Origin: an uncultured Clostridia bacterium
GTDB lineage: Bacteria > Bacillota > Clostridia > Lachnospirales > Cellulosilyticaceae
Assembly: GCA_937921505.1 (NCBI GenBank)
Contig: CAKZUB010000006.1
Location: forward strand, 32,892 to 96,891
Reading direction: 5' to 3'
DNA: 64,000 nt
Position numbers and translations under genes: made by a program. Shown here one piece after another: positions 17,459 through 26,134 of the stretch (positions are counted from its first letter, which is position 1; every line of letters begins with the position of its first letter). The notes under the pieces are model-generated. The model had not been told where the DNA came from, ran no database searches, and saw only the letters and a program-made list of their open reading frames with translations.

Positions 17459-18529
17459 CCATTTTTGTATGCGTTTTATAATATCCTTTTGAATAGTCGT
17501 ATCTGTTACATTCATACATAGATAGATCCCCTTAGGATCAACTGCATCAATAAAGCTTTCTAACTCATGAGCTTCTAAATCTACTACGACACCTTTACCT
17601 GCTGCCTGGCATTTTTTAACGAGTGGTATCCACTGCATAATAGGCTTATTAAGACCTACACCTTGTACCCATTGTATGGCATTAATACTTTTAATTTCTA
17701 GTATATCATCTAAATGGTTAGCTACTTCTTTGCCATCTAGATGGAATACATTGTGTTTAGCAAGTGTAACTTCTTTTTTAACATAAGGTAATGAGAATTC
17801 TTTAAAAAACTCATTTGAAAGCATTGCAGACAAGTCACAGCTTGGTATATGCATTTTTTCAAATGAAGGTATGTTCATCCAACTTACTGATAACTGATTA
17901 TGTTCTTTTAACATTTTATCAAAGTAGTTAAACATAAACTCAAAATCCACGTAACATTTATCTACTAATTGTTTGACAAAGTCTTCATCATCATACATAT
18001 CCATGCAAACATCTGTAGTCCCTCTTAGTGCATCAACACAGTCAAGACTTGGATGAAGATCTGTATAGCCTACCATAAACTTATTCTTGCATCTTTCTAA
18101 GGCATAACGTGTCATCTCTTCTAACTTCTTAAAGTATTCACTCTCTAAGTTAAATTTTATTTTATGAATGTCTTCTTTTTCTTTAACTATTGGATGTACC
18201 CAGGATGTAACGTCTCCAAACTCTATTTCTCCGCCTAAAATACCCGCATAAACGTTAGGTCCTAAGTTAGGCCAAAATACTGGGAAAGTCTCTCCTAAAA
18301 ATTGTTTACCTTCTACTGCTTTTATAAAACTTTCTATACGGTACTCTGTATCATACCATCTTTCTTTGAGATTGTTCCATTTGTTGAGTGTATCTACTTG
18401 ACTGTATTCTTCATTATGTGCTGAGAATCTAATCGGTGGTCTATCTAATATTTCAAGGTCATACCACGCATACACCCTTTTCATTGCTTCCATAAAGTCT
18501 GGTTTTGCTTCTAAATCTAATTGCCACAT
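17456..18529 (-). CDS. Uroporphyrinogen-decarboxylase-fold protein (methyltransferase-like)
   Basis: A 357-residue cytoplasmic protein of the URO-D superfamily (TIM barrel), closer in type to corrinoid/CoM methyltransferases and uncharacterised relatives than to heme-pathway HemE. Visible family features are the N-terminal MKRVYAWYDLEILDRPPIRF, the middle YTDLHPSLDCVDALRG, FHLDGKEVANHLDDIL and the C-terminal GKGVVVDLEAHELESF. HemE motifs for porphyrinogen binding are not evident. It begins 25 bp after the RbsC-like gene behind AAGGAGGG, so it is co-transcribed with the sugar importer. Its job may be processing of the imported compound, for example demethylation; that is inference. Confidence 0.82.
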   Translation of the reverse strand: MWQLDLEAKPDFMEAMKRVYAWYDLEILDRPPIRFSAHNEEYSQVDTLNKWNNLKERWYDTEYRIESFIKAVEGKQFLGETFPVFWPNLGPNVYAGILGGEIEFGDVTSWVHPIVKEKEDIHKIKFNLESEYFKKLEEMTRYALERCKNKFMVGYTDLHPSLDCVDALRGTTDVCMDMYDDEDFVKQLVDKCYVDFEFMFNYFDKMLKEHNQLSVSWMNIPSFEKMHIPSCDLSAMLSNEFFKEFSLPYVKKEVTLAKHNVFHLDGKEVANHLDDILEIKSINAIQWVQGVGLNKPIMQWIPLVKKCQAAGKGVVVDLEAHELESFIDAVDPKGIYLCMNVTDTTIQKDIIKRIQKW

Positions 18530-18554
18530 ACTTATCCCTCCTTGGTTTGTACTC

Positions 18555-19505
18555 TTATATTGTCTTTACTTTAGCCTTATATTTTTGAGATACTTTATCT
18601 ATTGCTACTGCTAAAATTAAAACAGCGCCTTTTACTACCCATTGCCAGAACTCATTAACATTAAGTAAGATCATACCATTGGTTAAGACGCCCATAATAA
18701 GTACACCAATAAGCACTCCGCCAATCTTACCTTCTCCACCATTAATACTTACACCACCTAATACACATGCTGTAATAATATCCATTTCATAGCTTTGTCC
18801 AGCTCCTGGCTGCCCACTGTTTACACGTGATAGAAGAATAATACCGGCGGCGGCGGCTAGCAATCCTTCAATGGCATAAATCTTGTACTTAACCTTTTTA
18901 ACAGATACACCAGAGAGTCTTGAGGCTTCTTGATTACCTCCTGTACCATAAACTGTTCTGCCAAAGACTGTTTTATTAAGTACAATAAACCCAAAGATAA
19001 ATACTACTATCATAATAATAACAGGTACTGGGAAATAAGATACATACCCCTGTCCTAAGAATAAAAAGGATTTAGGAATACCATATACAGGTCTTCCTCC
19101 AGTAATTAAGTAGGCCACACCTCTAAGCGATGTCATCATACCGAGTGTCGCTATCATAGGAAACATTTCTAGCTCATTAATTAACACACCATTTACAAGT
19201 CCTATTACAATACCTATTAAAAGTGCTGCTAAACATGCAAATACTGGATGCACTCCTGATGCCATAAGTGCAGCCGCTGATACAGCAGATACGCCTATTA
19301 CGGATCCTACTGAAAGATCTATACCTCCTGTTAAAATAACAAATGTCATACCTACTGAACACATACCTATTATTGCCACTTGTCTTAGTACATTCATAAT
19401 ATTAACAGTCGTTAAAAACGAGTCTGATGCAATCGAAAAAAACACAATGAGTGCAATAAGCGCCCCTAATATACCATATTTTGACCAGTCAATTTTCTTT
19501 CTCAT
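18555..19505 (-). CDS. Ribose-type ABC transporter permease (RbsC-like)
   Basis: A 316-residue permease of the CUT2 family with about 10 membrane helices. Typical segments are MNVLRQVAIIGMCSVGMTFVILTGGIDLSVGSVIG near residues 38-72 and VLGGVSINGGEGKIGGVLIG near 250-270. It forms the channel of the ribose-like importer with the preceding ATPase gene, which it overlaps by 4 bp (ATGA). GGAGGAAG precedes the start. The substrate is probably a monosaccharide or similar small molecule. Confidence 0.95.
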   Translation of the reverse strand: MRKKIDWSKYGILGALIALIVFFSIASDSFLTTVNIMNVLRQVAIIGMCSVGMTFVILTGGIDLSVGSVIGVSAVSAAALMASGVHPVFACLAALLIGIVIGLVNGVLINELEMFPMIATLGMMTSLRGVAYLITGGRPVYGIPKSFLFLGQGYVSYFPVPVIIMIVVFIFGFIVLNKTVFGRTVYGTGGNQEASRLSGVSVKKVKYKIYAIEGLLAAAAGIILLSRVNSGQPGAGQSYEMDIITACVLGGVSINGGEGKIGGVLIGVLIMGVLTNGMILLNVNEFWQWVVKGAVLILAVAIDKVSQKYKAKVKTI

Positions 19506-21001
19506 CTTACTTCCTCCTGTCCACCTGATGCCATACTTAATATCTTTTCTTGTGTTGCATCATCTCTATATAACTCACCCGTTATACGCCCTTCATGCAT
19601 AACGATTATTCTATCTGACATACCAAGCAGCTCTGGCATTTCTGAAGAAATCATAATGATAACTTTTCCTTGCTTTGCAAGGTCTATCATTAACTGATAA
19701 ATCTCTTGTTTTGCTCCTACGTCTATTCCCCTGGTTGGTTCATCAAATATAAGTACTTTACAGTCTGTGATAAGCCATTTAGCAAGTACTACTTTTTGCT
19801 GATTACCTCCACTTAAGTTTTTTACCTTTTGAGATAGAGAAGGTGTCTTAATCTTGAGAGCTTCTTTATATTCCTGAACTGCTTTTGTTTCTTTCTTGGA
19901 ATCGATAAGTCCAAATTTATCCGCGAAGTTACTTAAATGGGCATATGTTGTGTTTTCTTGAATGCTCATATGCAATAATGCACCATGTTGTTTTCTATCT
20001 TCAGGTATTAATCCAATACCAGATGCTATAGCATCTTTTGGTGAATGAATGTTTAGCTTAGTTCCATTTAATAAAATCTCTCCACTTTTTATCTTATCTG
20101 CACCAAATACTGCTCTTGCTATTTCTGTTCTTCCAGCTCCTACAAGTCCTGCAAAACCTAAGATTTCTCCTTCATAAGCTTCAAAATGAATGTCTTTAAG
20201 CCTATCTGTATGAAGTCCTCTAACTTCTAATACTTTATCTTTCTTTACAAGTTGCTTAGGCGGAAATTGCTCTCCTAGATCTCTATTTACCATAAGTTTA
20301 ATCAACTGTTCTTTATTCGTTTCTGCTACAGATAATGTTTGAATATATTTTCCATCTCTAAATACAGTTACCTTATCACAAATTTCAAATATTTCTTCTA
20401 ACCTGTGTGAAATATATATAATAGCGCATCCTCTTTGCTTTAATTTTCTAACTATTCTAAATAAATATACTATTTCATTATTAGTGAGTGGTGCTGATGG
20501 TTCATCCATAATAATAACTTTTACACGCCTTGAGATAGATTTTGCTATTTCTATGATCTGCTGATAGCCAACCGTTAAGTCTTTCACCAACGTTCTAGGG
20601 TCAATGTCCACTCCTAAGTCATCTAAGATTTCTTTTGTTTCTTTATACATGCTTTCATAATCTACAAACATGCCCCTTGTCTTATATCTTCCATAAAAAA
20701 TATTTTCTGTTACATTTAAGTACGGTATAAGGTTAAATTCTTGATAAACTGCACATATTCCCATTTCTAAGGATTTTGCTGGATTATTATGTGCTATAAA
20801 TTCTCCTTTATAAATAACCTCACCTTCTGTAGGTTCTATAGCGCCTGTTATGCATTTGATAAAGGTTGACTTTCCTGCACCATTCTCGCCTACAATAGCA
20901 TGAACTTCTCCTTTTTTAAATGCCATTGAAACGCCATCTAAAGCAACCACTCCAGGATATAACTTGCGAATATGTTTTAATTCAAGCACAGTGCTATTCA
21001 C
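19502..21001 (-). CDS. Sugar ABC transporter ATP-binding protein (RbsA-like)
   Basis: A 499-residue duplicated ATPase. The first domain has Walker A GENGAGKST and Walker B VIIMDEPSAPL. The second domain has a degenerate Walker A region (GLVGAGRTE), signature LSGGNQQKV and Walker B VLIFDEPTRGID. This asymmetric layout is normal for CUT2 ATPases. The start is GTG (20999-21001), 7 nt after AAAGGAGG. It is separated from the binding-protein gene by a strong stem-loop (21022-21065). Confidence 0.95.
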   Translation of the reverse strand: MNSTVLELKHIRKLYPGVVALDGVSMAFKKGEVHAIVGENGAGKSTFIKCITGAIEPTEGEVIYKGEFIAHNNPAKSLEMGICAVYQEFNLIPYLNVTENIFYGRYKTRGMFVDYESMYKETKEILDDLGVDIDPRTLVKDLTVGYQQIIEIAKSISRRVKVIIMDEPSAPLTNNEIVYLFRIVRKLKQRGCAIIYISHRLEEIFEICDKVTVFRDGKYIQTLSVAETNKEQLIKLMVNRDLGEQFPPKQLVKKDKVLEVRGLHTDRLKDIHFEAYEGEILGFAGLVGAGRTEIARAVFGADKIKSGEILLNGTKLNIHSPKDAIASGIGLIPEDRKQHGALLHMSIQENTTYAHLSNFADKFGLIDSKKETKAVQEYKEALKIKTPSLSQKVKNLSGGNQQKVVLAKWLITDCKVLIFDEPTRGIDVGAKQEIYQLMIDLAKQGKVIIMISSEMPELLGMSDRIIVMHEGRITGELYRDDATQEKILSMASGGQEEVR

Positions 21002-21021
21002 TTTGGCACCTCCTTTTTAGC

Positions 21022-21065
21022 TTTAACTTCTAAGAGCGACATTTTTGCCGCTCTTAGAAGTTAAA
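21022..21065 (-). other. Intercistronic 17-bp stem-loop after the binding-protein gene
   Basis: Perfect arms 21022-21038 and 21049-21065 (TTTAACTTCTAAGAGCG and its complement) with a 10-nt loop, 4 bp from the binding-protein stop. On the minus strand the stem is followed by GCTAAAAAGGAGG, without a U-run, so it looks like an mRNA stabiliser or processing stop rather than an intrinsic terminator. Confidence 0.8.
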
Positions 21066-21069
21066 AATA

Positions 21070-22068
21070 TTAATATTGACCTATGTTCGCCTTTGTGACA
21101 GGAACCATCTGAATTTTAACCGTCTCTGCTATTGGTCCACTTTCTAGTACTTTAAGTGTTGTCTCTACGCCAAGTCTGCCTGTTCCATAAGGATCAATAT
21201 CTACTGTCCCTACATACATGCCGCCTTCTTTTATTTTATTGATAGCTTCTTCTGTTGCATCTAACCCTACAATAGCTGCGCTGTCTTTAGTTTTCCCTGC
21301 TGCTGCAAACGTTTCATATGCGCCTAGTGCTCCCGCATCGTTAATACCTAGAATGATATTTAAATCAGGATTTGTCTGTAAGAAAGTTTCTGCTGCTGCC
21401 ATTCCTTTTTCTGGTACAGCTGCTGATTGTTCTCCAATGATTTCTACATCTGGACATACACTTAATAGACCTTCTTTTAAGCCGTTTCCTCTGTCAATAA
21501 GAGATATGATCTCTGGGTATATAAGAACCGCTGCTTTTCCTTTACCACCTAATGTTTCTTTCATCCATTCGCCAGCTATTATACCGCCTGCAAATCCATA
21601 GTCATATTCGTTTAAGGCTATAAGTGCCGAGCTTCCTTCTACATTTTGATTCACACAAATGACTGGAATGCCTGCTTCTTGTGCTTTTTTTACAATAGGT
21701 TCAAGTGCAATTTGATCAACTGGGCTAATCATAATAGCATCTACATTTTGAGCAATAAAATTTTCTATGGCATTAATATGTGCGCTTGCATCCCCTTTTG
21801 CATCATGTATCGTTACTTCTATGTTGTTTTCTTCACAATAATCTTTTACGCCTTGTGTTACAGCTACAAAATAAGGATTCGCTAAGTTTTGTACTGTATA
21901 CCCTATTTTAAGAGTCTTCTTTTCTTCTTTTTTTGTTTCTACTACTTCACTTTTACTTTCTGTCTTACTTTCTGTCTGCTTAGCTGGTGCACTCATACTG
22001 CATCCTGACATAACAAACATTGAAGTTGCGAGTATTGCCCCTAATACTTTAAACATAGACTTTTTCAT
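21070..22068 (-). CDS. Sugar-binding lipoprotein (RbsB-like, CUT2)
   Basis: A 332-residue binding protein. The signal peptide carries the lipobox VMSGC, a Lys/Glu/Ser-rich linker follows, and then the ribose-type fold: LKIGYTVQNLANPYFVAVTQGVK, DAIMISPVDQIALEPIV, AGIPVICVNQ, GIIAGEWM, and LGINDAGALGAYE. It captures the substrate of the RbsA/RbsC-like importer. AGGAGG precedes the ATG. The kinase/regulator pair upstream probably controls it. The 156-bp gap to the regulator contains only a weak hairpin (about 22189-22209). Confidence 0.94.
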   Translation of the reverse strand: MKKSMFKVLGAILATSMFVMSGCSMSAPAKQTESKTESKSEVVETKKEEKKTLKIGYTVQNLANPYFVAVTQGVKDYCEENNIEVTIHDAKGDASAHINAIENFIAQNVDAIMISPVDQIALEPIVKKAQEAGIPVICVNQNVEGSSALIALNEYDYGFAGGIIAGEWMKETLGGKGKAAVLIYPEIISLIDRGNGLKEGLLSVCPDVEIIGEQSAAVPEKGMAAAETFLQTNPDLNIILGINDAGALGAYETFAAAGKTKDSAAIVGLDATEEAINKIKEGGMYVGTVDIDPYGTGRLGVETTLKVLESGPIAETVKIQMVPVTKANIGQY

Positions 22069-22224
22069 AAATTACCTCCTGTTTTTGTACTTTCTTATAC
22101 TTTTTAGTATATTTATATAATAATCCTAAATACACATGAATTAAACTACACATTTTTTACTAACACTCTATTATTTTTACATAAAAAATAACCAATAGTA
22201 ATAAATCCTATTGATCACTTTTTA

Positions 22225-23841
22225 TTATCTTTTATTATTTTTGTATTCGATAGGCGTCATGCCTGTTATTTCTTTAAATACTTTGAAGAAATAATTGTAG
22301 TTAGAAAATCCTACTAATTTATAGATATCAACCACTTTTATATGACTTACCTGCATGAATTCTTGTGCCTTTAGAATACGATAGTGATTAAGGTATTCTG
22401 TTAATCCTTTTTGCATATCCTTTTTAAAGACTCTGCTAAGGTACGCACTATTGATATTAAGATGAGCTGCGACTTCATTGAGCGAGATACTTTCTCCAAA
22501 ATGATCCTCTATATAGGTTAAAGATTTTTTTGTTATCTCTGAATAATTATTATTTAATAACTTATACATGTGCTGTGCCAATCTTATGAATATGTCAATT
22601 AACCATTTGTGTAAGTCACTGTAGGTCTGGTATTGATATACTTTTATATGAGGTTGTTTATCTTGTTCAAAAATTTTTTCTTTTGTTATATCTGCGTCTT
22701 TGCAAATCTTGTTAATCAGATTGATTAACTCTATAGCTAATAGCTGAACGGATTGAGCCGAATACTTATTCGTCACTATTTCACTAAATAACTGATCAAA
22801 TATCTCTTGTAAAGCTCTGATATCACCCTTATAAACATCTTTTAAAATTTTATTTTCAAGTTCCATGCTGAGTCCCGGGTGAGTAACTGTAGGGTTATTA
22901 GTACTAACACTCGTTATAACTTTATCTTTTCCGCCATAGAATATATTCTGGAGTCTCTTAAGTGCTTCTAAATATTGGCTATGCATATTCATATAATTAT
23001 TAGATATCTTGCCGATTCCAAAACAACAGGTTATATTCATAAATCTTTTAAGACAAGCTCTTAGCCTTGTAACATATTCATTGAGTGTATTATAAAGTTC
23101 AAGTTCACTATGGGTATTTCCAAGTGATATAACTGTTGCAAAATCACCCTCTTGAATATGACATATCACACCATATCCAACAGTATCTATCGTTTGCTGA
23201 CATATGGCTAAAAAGTTTTTTTGAAAGGATAAAATATCTTTTAAAGAGTCAAACTTATTTTGTATCATAAAATAATCATCTACTTTAAGTGCTATAACAG
23301 CATAGTGTGAAAAGCTAAGATTATTTTTTGTATCTTCTATAAACGCCTTTATGACTAGCTCATCTTGTATATCTCCTATTATTAATTCTCTTATAAAATC
23401 ATATCTAAGACGCGGCGTCAATATTTCCATGTTTTTTTTGATTTGCTCAAGTTCTGAGGGTTTTTTAAGTTCCTCTTGTATTTTACCAAAAATATTTTCT
23501 AGACTTTCCATTGTAAAGCTATGTTTTAATAAATAATCTATTGCACCAAGTTGTATACTTTCCTTAACGTATAAGAAATCATCAAAGCCACTTAGAACAA
23601 TAAATTTGATGTGATTAAACCTTTGCTTTATATATTTTATAAGCTGAACACCGTCAACATTTGGCATACTCATATCCGTAATAACTATATCTACTTCTTT
23701 TTCTTGATTTAAGAGTTCTATGGCCTCTTGCCCATCTCCTGCCACAAAAATATGATTAATTTGTAAATTTGTTTCTTTTATAATGCCAATAAGGTTTGTC
23801 CTAAAAAATATATCATCATCTACTACCAAAAGCGTATACAT
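22225..23841 (-). CDS. AraC-type two-component response regulator
   Basis: A 538-residue regulator: receiver domain (1-120) with VVDDD and the phosphoacceptor in VITDMSMPNVDG, a middle region of about 310 residues, and a C-terminal AraC domain with SLNEVAAHLNINSAYLSRVF and VDIYKLVGFSNYNYFFKVF. It begins 11 bp after its kinase gene behind AAGGGGG. It probably activates the RbsB-type transport operon immediately downstream. Confidence 0.93.
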   Translation of the reverse strand: MYTLLVVDDDIFFRTNLIGIIKETNLQINHIFVAGDGQEAIELLNQEKEVDIVITDMSMPNVDGVQLIKYIKQRFNHIKFIVLSGFDDFLYVKESIQLGAIDYLLKHSFTMESLENIFGKIQEELKKPSELEQIKKNMEILTPRLRYDFIRELIIGDIQDELVIKAFIEDTKNNLSFSHYAVIALKVDDYFMIQNKFDSLKDILSFQKNFLAICQQTIDTVGYGVICHIQEGDFATVISLGNTHSELELYNTLNEYVTRLRACLKRFMNITCCFGIGKISNNYMNMHSQYLEALKRLQNIFYGGKDKVITSVSTNNPTVTHPGLSMELENKILKDVYKGDIRALQEIFDQLFSEIVTNKYSAQSVQLLAIELINLINKICKDADITKEKIFEQDKQPHIKVYQYQTYSDLHKWLIDIFIRLAQHMYKLLNNNYSEITKKSLTYIEDHFGESISLNEVAAHLNINSAYLSRVFKKDMQKGLTEYLNHYRILKAQEFMQVSHIKVVDIYKLVGFSNYNYFFKVFKEITGMTPIEYKNNKR

Positions 23842-23852
23842 ATTTTTCCCCC

Positions 23853-25664
23853 TTAAATTTTAGGAATATTGACTTCTACAATGGTATACAAATGGGGAGT
23901 ACTAGAAATATAAACGCCATACCGTTCTCCGTAAATAAGCTTTATTCTACTATCAATATTAGATATGCCTATACTTGTAAAGGCAGATTTGGATTTGTGA
24001 CTATTAGTATTTTTTAAAATATGTGTGACTTTTTCTTCTGTAATTCCTACGCCATTATCCATAATAGTAATTTTTATATCTTCTTTTTCGTCTCGCACTT
24101 TAACTTTAATAAGACCTATTCCCTCTTTAGGTGCAATACCGTGAATAATAGCATTCTCTATGATTGGCTGTAATAAAAGCCTTGGTGCTTTATAACTTAA
24201 TAACTTCTCATCTAAGTCATAAACAACCTCAAACTTATCAAAGTATCTATAACTCTGTATCGTTATATAATTCTTTATAAATTGTATTTCTTGTTCTAGT
24301 GTAATCATATCATCACCTTTACTCATTGTTTGATAAAGAAGATCTGTAAATGCTGATATGAGTTCCTCTATATTGGGCATGTTTTGCATGGCCACAAGAC
24401 ACTTGATACTATTTAATGTATTGACTAAAAAATGGGGATTAATCTGTGCCTGAAGCGCCTTAAGCTCCATTTTCCTCTTCTGCTTTTCTGTACTTTGAAT
24501 GGTTATTAATTGCTGTTTAAGCTGCAATACCATTTCATTAAAATTATTATACACCATCCCTACTTCATCTCTATAAGGATCAATATGTGTAGCTGATAAA
24601 TCACCACCTTTAACTTGATTCATCGCTTCATTTAATTTCTGTAGTGGTCTAGAGATACTCTTTGCAATCATATATGCTATGATTATAGCTGTAATTAACG
24701 TAATAACGTATACAATCAGGGTAGATGTCCAAAACGAATACACCTCTTGATACAGATATACCTTCGGAATCAAACTTACTATATACATATCTAAACTATT
24801 AATTACTGCATAGCTACATAAATATTTTTTATTGCCTATAGTAGCTATGAAGCTATTATCTCCCTCCCTATTTGAGAAGCCTATTTCCTCCGCTAAATCA
24901 GCACCTATAAAAGTCTCTCCTATTTTTCCAAATCGTGATACCCCTGATATAATGGTATTTTGCTTATCCATTATAAAGGTTGCCTCATGTTCTTTTAAAT
25001 ACAGATAGCGATACATTTGACTAAAGTAAGTCTCATCTAGCCTGACTAGCATGTAACCTAGCGTATCTTGGGTTCTAGTATCCTTGATTTCAGTTGAAAT
25101 AATAAGATGCCCAGCGTCTTTTGTTATATTAAACAGAGTTCTTTTTGTATTCATTTTAGTTGTTTCTATAATCTTTTCTAATTCATTATTTTTTAAATCA
25201 TATTTTTTATTCATCCCACCATAAGCTATAATAGGTTGATAATCTTTTGTGTATAAGATAATATGAGACGTCTGATTGAGATATGACATTTGCCCTGCTA
25301 CAAACTGATGAAGTTGCTGCTTTGCTTCATACATTTCTGCTGTACCTAATGACTTATGGTTTTTAAGCGTATATTGAAGGAGTTTAACTCTGCTAAGCTG
25401 TATTATCTCGTTTTCTAATGTAAAATTTTTATTGTACAAACTATCAGCCACTTGCTGTAAATTCTGCACCATTAAACCACCTGTTTTTTCTACTATTGCA
25501 TTAGTAATTATAGAAAAGTAAAAAGTGATTGCAATGATTAAAGGTAATATGATTAATATTACAAATGAAACTATTAGCCTAGGAAACACCTTTATATCTC
25601 TTATCTTTCTTACCTGTGGCTGCCCCCTCCTATAGAACTTTTGTAGATTGCTGTTCAATTTCAC
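23853..25664 (-). CDS. Sensor histidine kinase (YesM-like)
   Basis: A 603-residue membrane kinase: membrane helix near residues 28-52, extracellular sensor of about 240 residues, second helix near 312-336, HAMP (ISRPLQKLNEAMNQVKGGDL), phosphoacceptor in ALQAQINPHFLVNTLNSIK and ATP-binding domain with IENAIIHG and IMDNGVGI. The start is either GTG at 25664 or a TTG two codons later; GGGGGTG lies just upstream. It is the first gene of the kinase/regulator pair and probably senses the ligand of the RbsB-like protein. Confidence 0.92.
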   Translation of the reverse strand: MKLNSNLQKFYRRGQPQVRKIRDIKVFPRLIVSFVILIILPLIIAITFYFSIITNAIVEKTGGLMVQNLQQVADSLYNKNFTLENEIIQLSRVKLLQYTLKNHKSLGTAEMYEAKQQLHQFVAGQMSYLNQTSHIILYTKDYQPIIAYGGMNKKYDLKNNELEKIIETTKMNTKRTLFNITKDAGHLIISTEIKDTRTQDTLGYMLVRLDETYFSQMYRYLYLKEHEATFIMDKQNTIISGVSRFGKIGETFIGADLAEEIGFSNREGDNSFIATIGNKKYLCSYAVINSLDMYIVSLIPKVYLYQEVYSFWTSTLIVYVITLITAIIIAYMIAKSISRPLQKLNEAMNQVKGGDLSATHIDPYRDEVGMVYNNFNEMVLQLKQQLITIQSTEKQKRKMELKALQAQINPHFLVNTLNSIKCLVAMQNMPNIEELISAFTDLLYQTMSKGDDMITLEQEIQFIKNYITIQSYRYFDKFEVVYDLDEKLLSYKAPRLLLQPIIENAIIHGIAPKEGIGLIKVKVRDEKEDIKITIMDNGVGITEEKVTHILKNTNSHKSKSAFTSIGISNIDSRIKLIYGERYGVYISSTPHLYTIVEVNIPKI

Positions 25665-25821
25665 ACCCCCATACTCATTACAATAATACTAACTAAGGTT
25701 AATTATACTACATATTACAGATAACCTACACGCTTTATAAACTGGGAATTACTTATCCCCAAAATATAGTACTCACCTATAAATAACTATAAAACTTATG
25801 CTTTATTAAACTACTATTGAA

Positions 25822-25960
25822 ACGCTAAGCTAAATACCATAATCTCCAGAATATTAAAAAACCGATGTTCTAGATGATTTGCCCCCCGTATTGATGTAGA
25901 GCTACATTCTCTTACTACTTTCTATAGTATACATTTATAGCCAGCATAAGGGAATAAGAT
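25822..25960 (-). pseudogene. Relic of a metallophosphoesterase gene (C-terminal fragment)
   Basis: Aligned by eye, this stretch matches the last 40-45 codons of the intact gene at 29735-30616. Read on the minus strand it gives YTIESSKRM, a stop in place of Gln, LYINTGG, a small deletion, then a frame close to the intact FFNIPQITVFNLK tail. The in-frame stop and deletions show that it is not functional. The copies lie about 3.9 kb apart on either side of the SLH protein gene, which suggests duplication followed by decay, or insertion of the SLH gene next to an old duplicate. Confidence 0.72.
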
Positions 25961-26009
25961 AAAATATATAAAACATGCTATTGATTATGATAGTATCCTA
26001 TACTAAAAA

Positions 26010-26048
26010 GATGTGGCATAGTTAGCTATTTGCTAATTATGCCACATC
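26010..26048 (-). terminator. Terminator of the SLH protein gene
   Basis: Arms 26010-26026 (GATGTGGCATAGTTAGC) and 26032-26048 pair along 17 bp with one G-U, loop of 5 nt, followed on the minus strand by TTTTTAG. Confidence 0.85.
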
Positions 26049-26134
26049 CACTATTTTATTGTGTATAGTCTTTTCATCATTCCTATTACGTTTGATAATC
26101 TGTTGCATTTTACATAGATAAGGCTCTTTTAAGG

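Larger units (their letters stand above)
25665..26134. other. 470-bp gap: gene relic and terminator
   Basis: Contains a decayed copy of the 3' end of a metallophosphoesterase gene (about 25822-25960) and the terminator of the SLH protein gene (26010-26048), each listed. The part next to the kinase start (25665-25820) is AT-rich and presumably holds the kinase promoter; no clear boxes were identified. Confidence 0.6.

Noticed and set aside
21218..21601. 127-codon plus-strand frame
   Set aside because: It lies entirely antisense to the RbsB-like gene and has no ribosome site.
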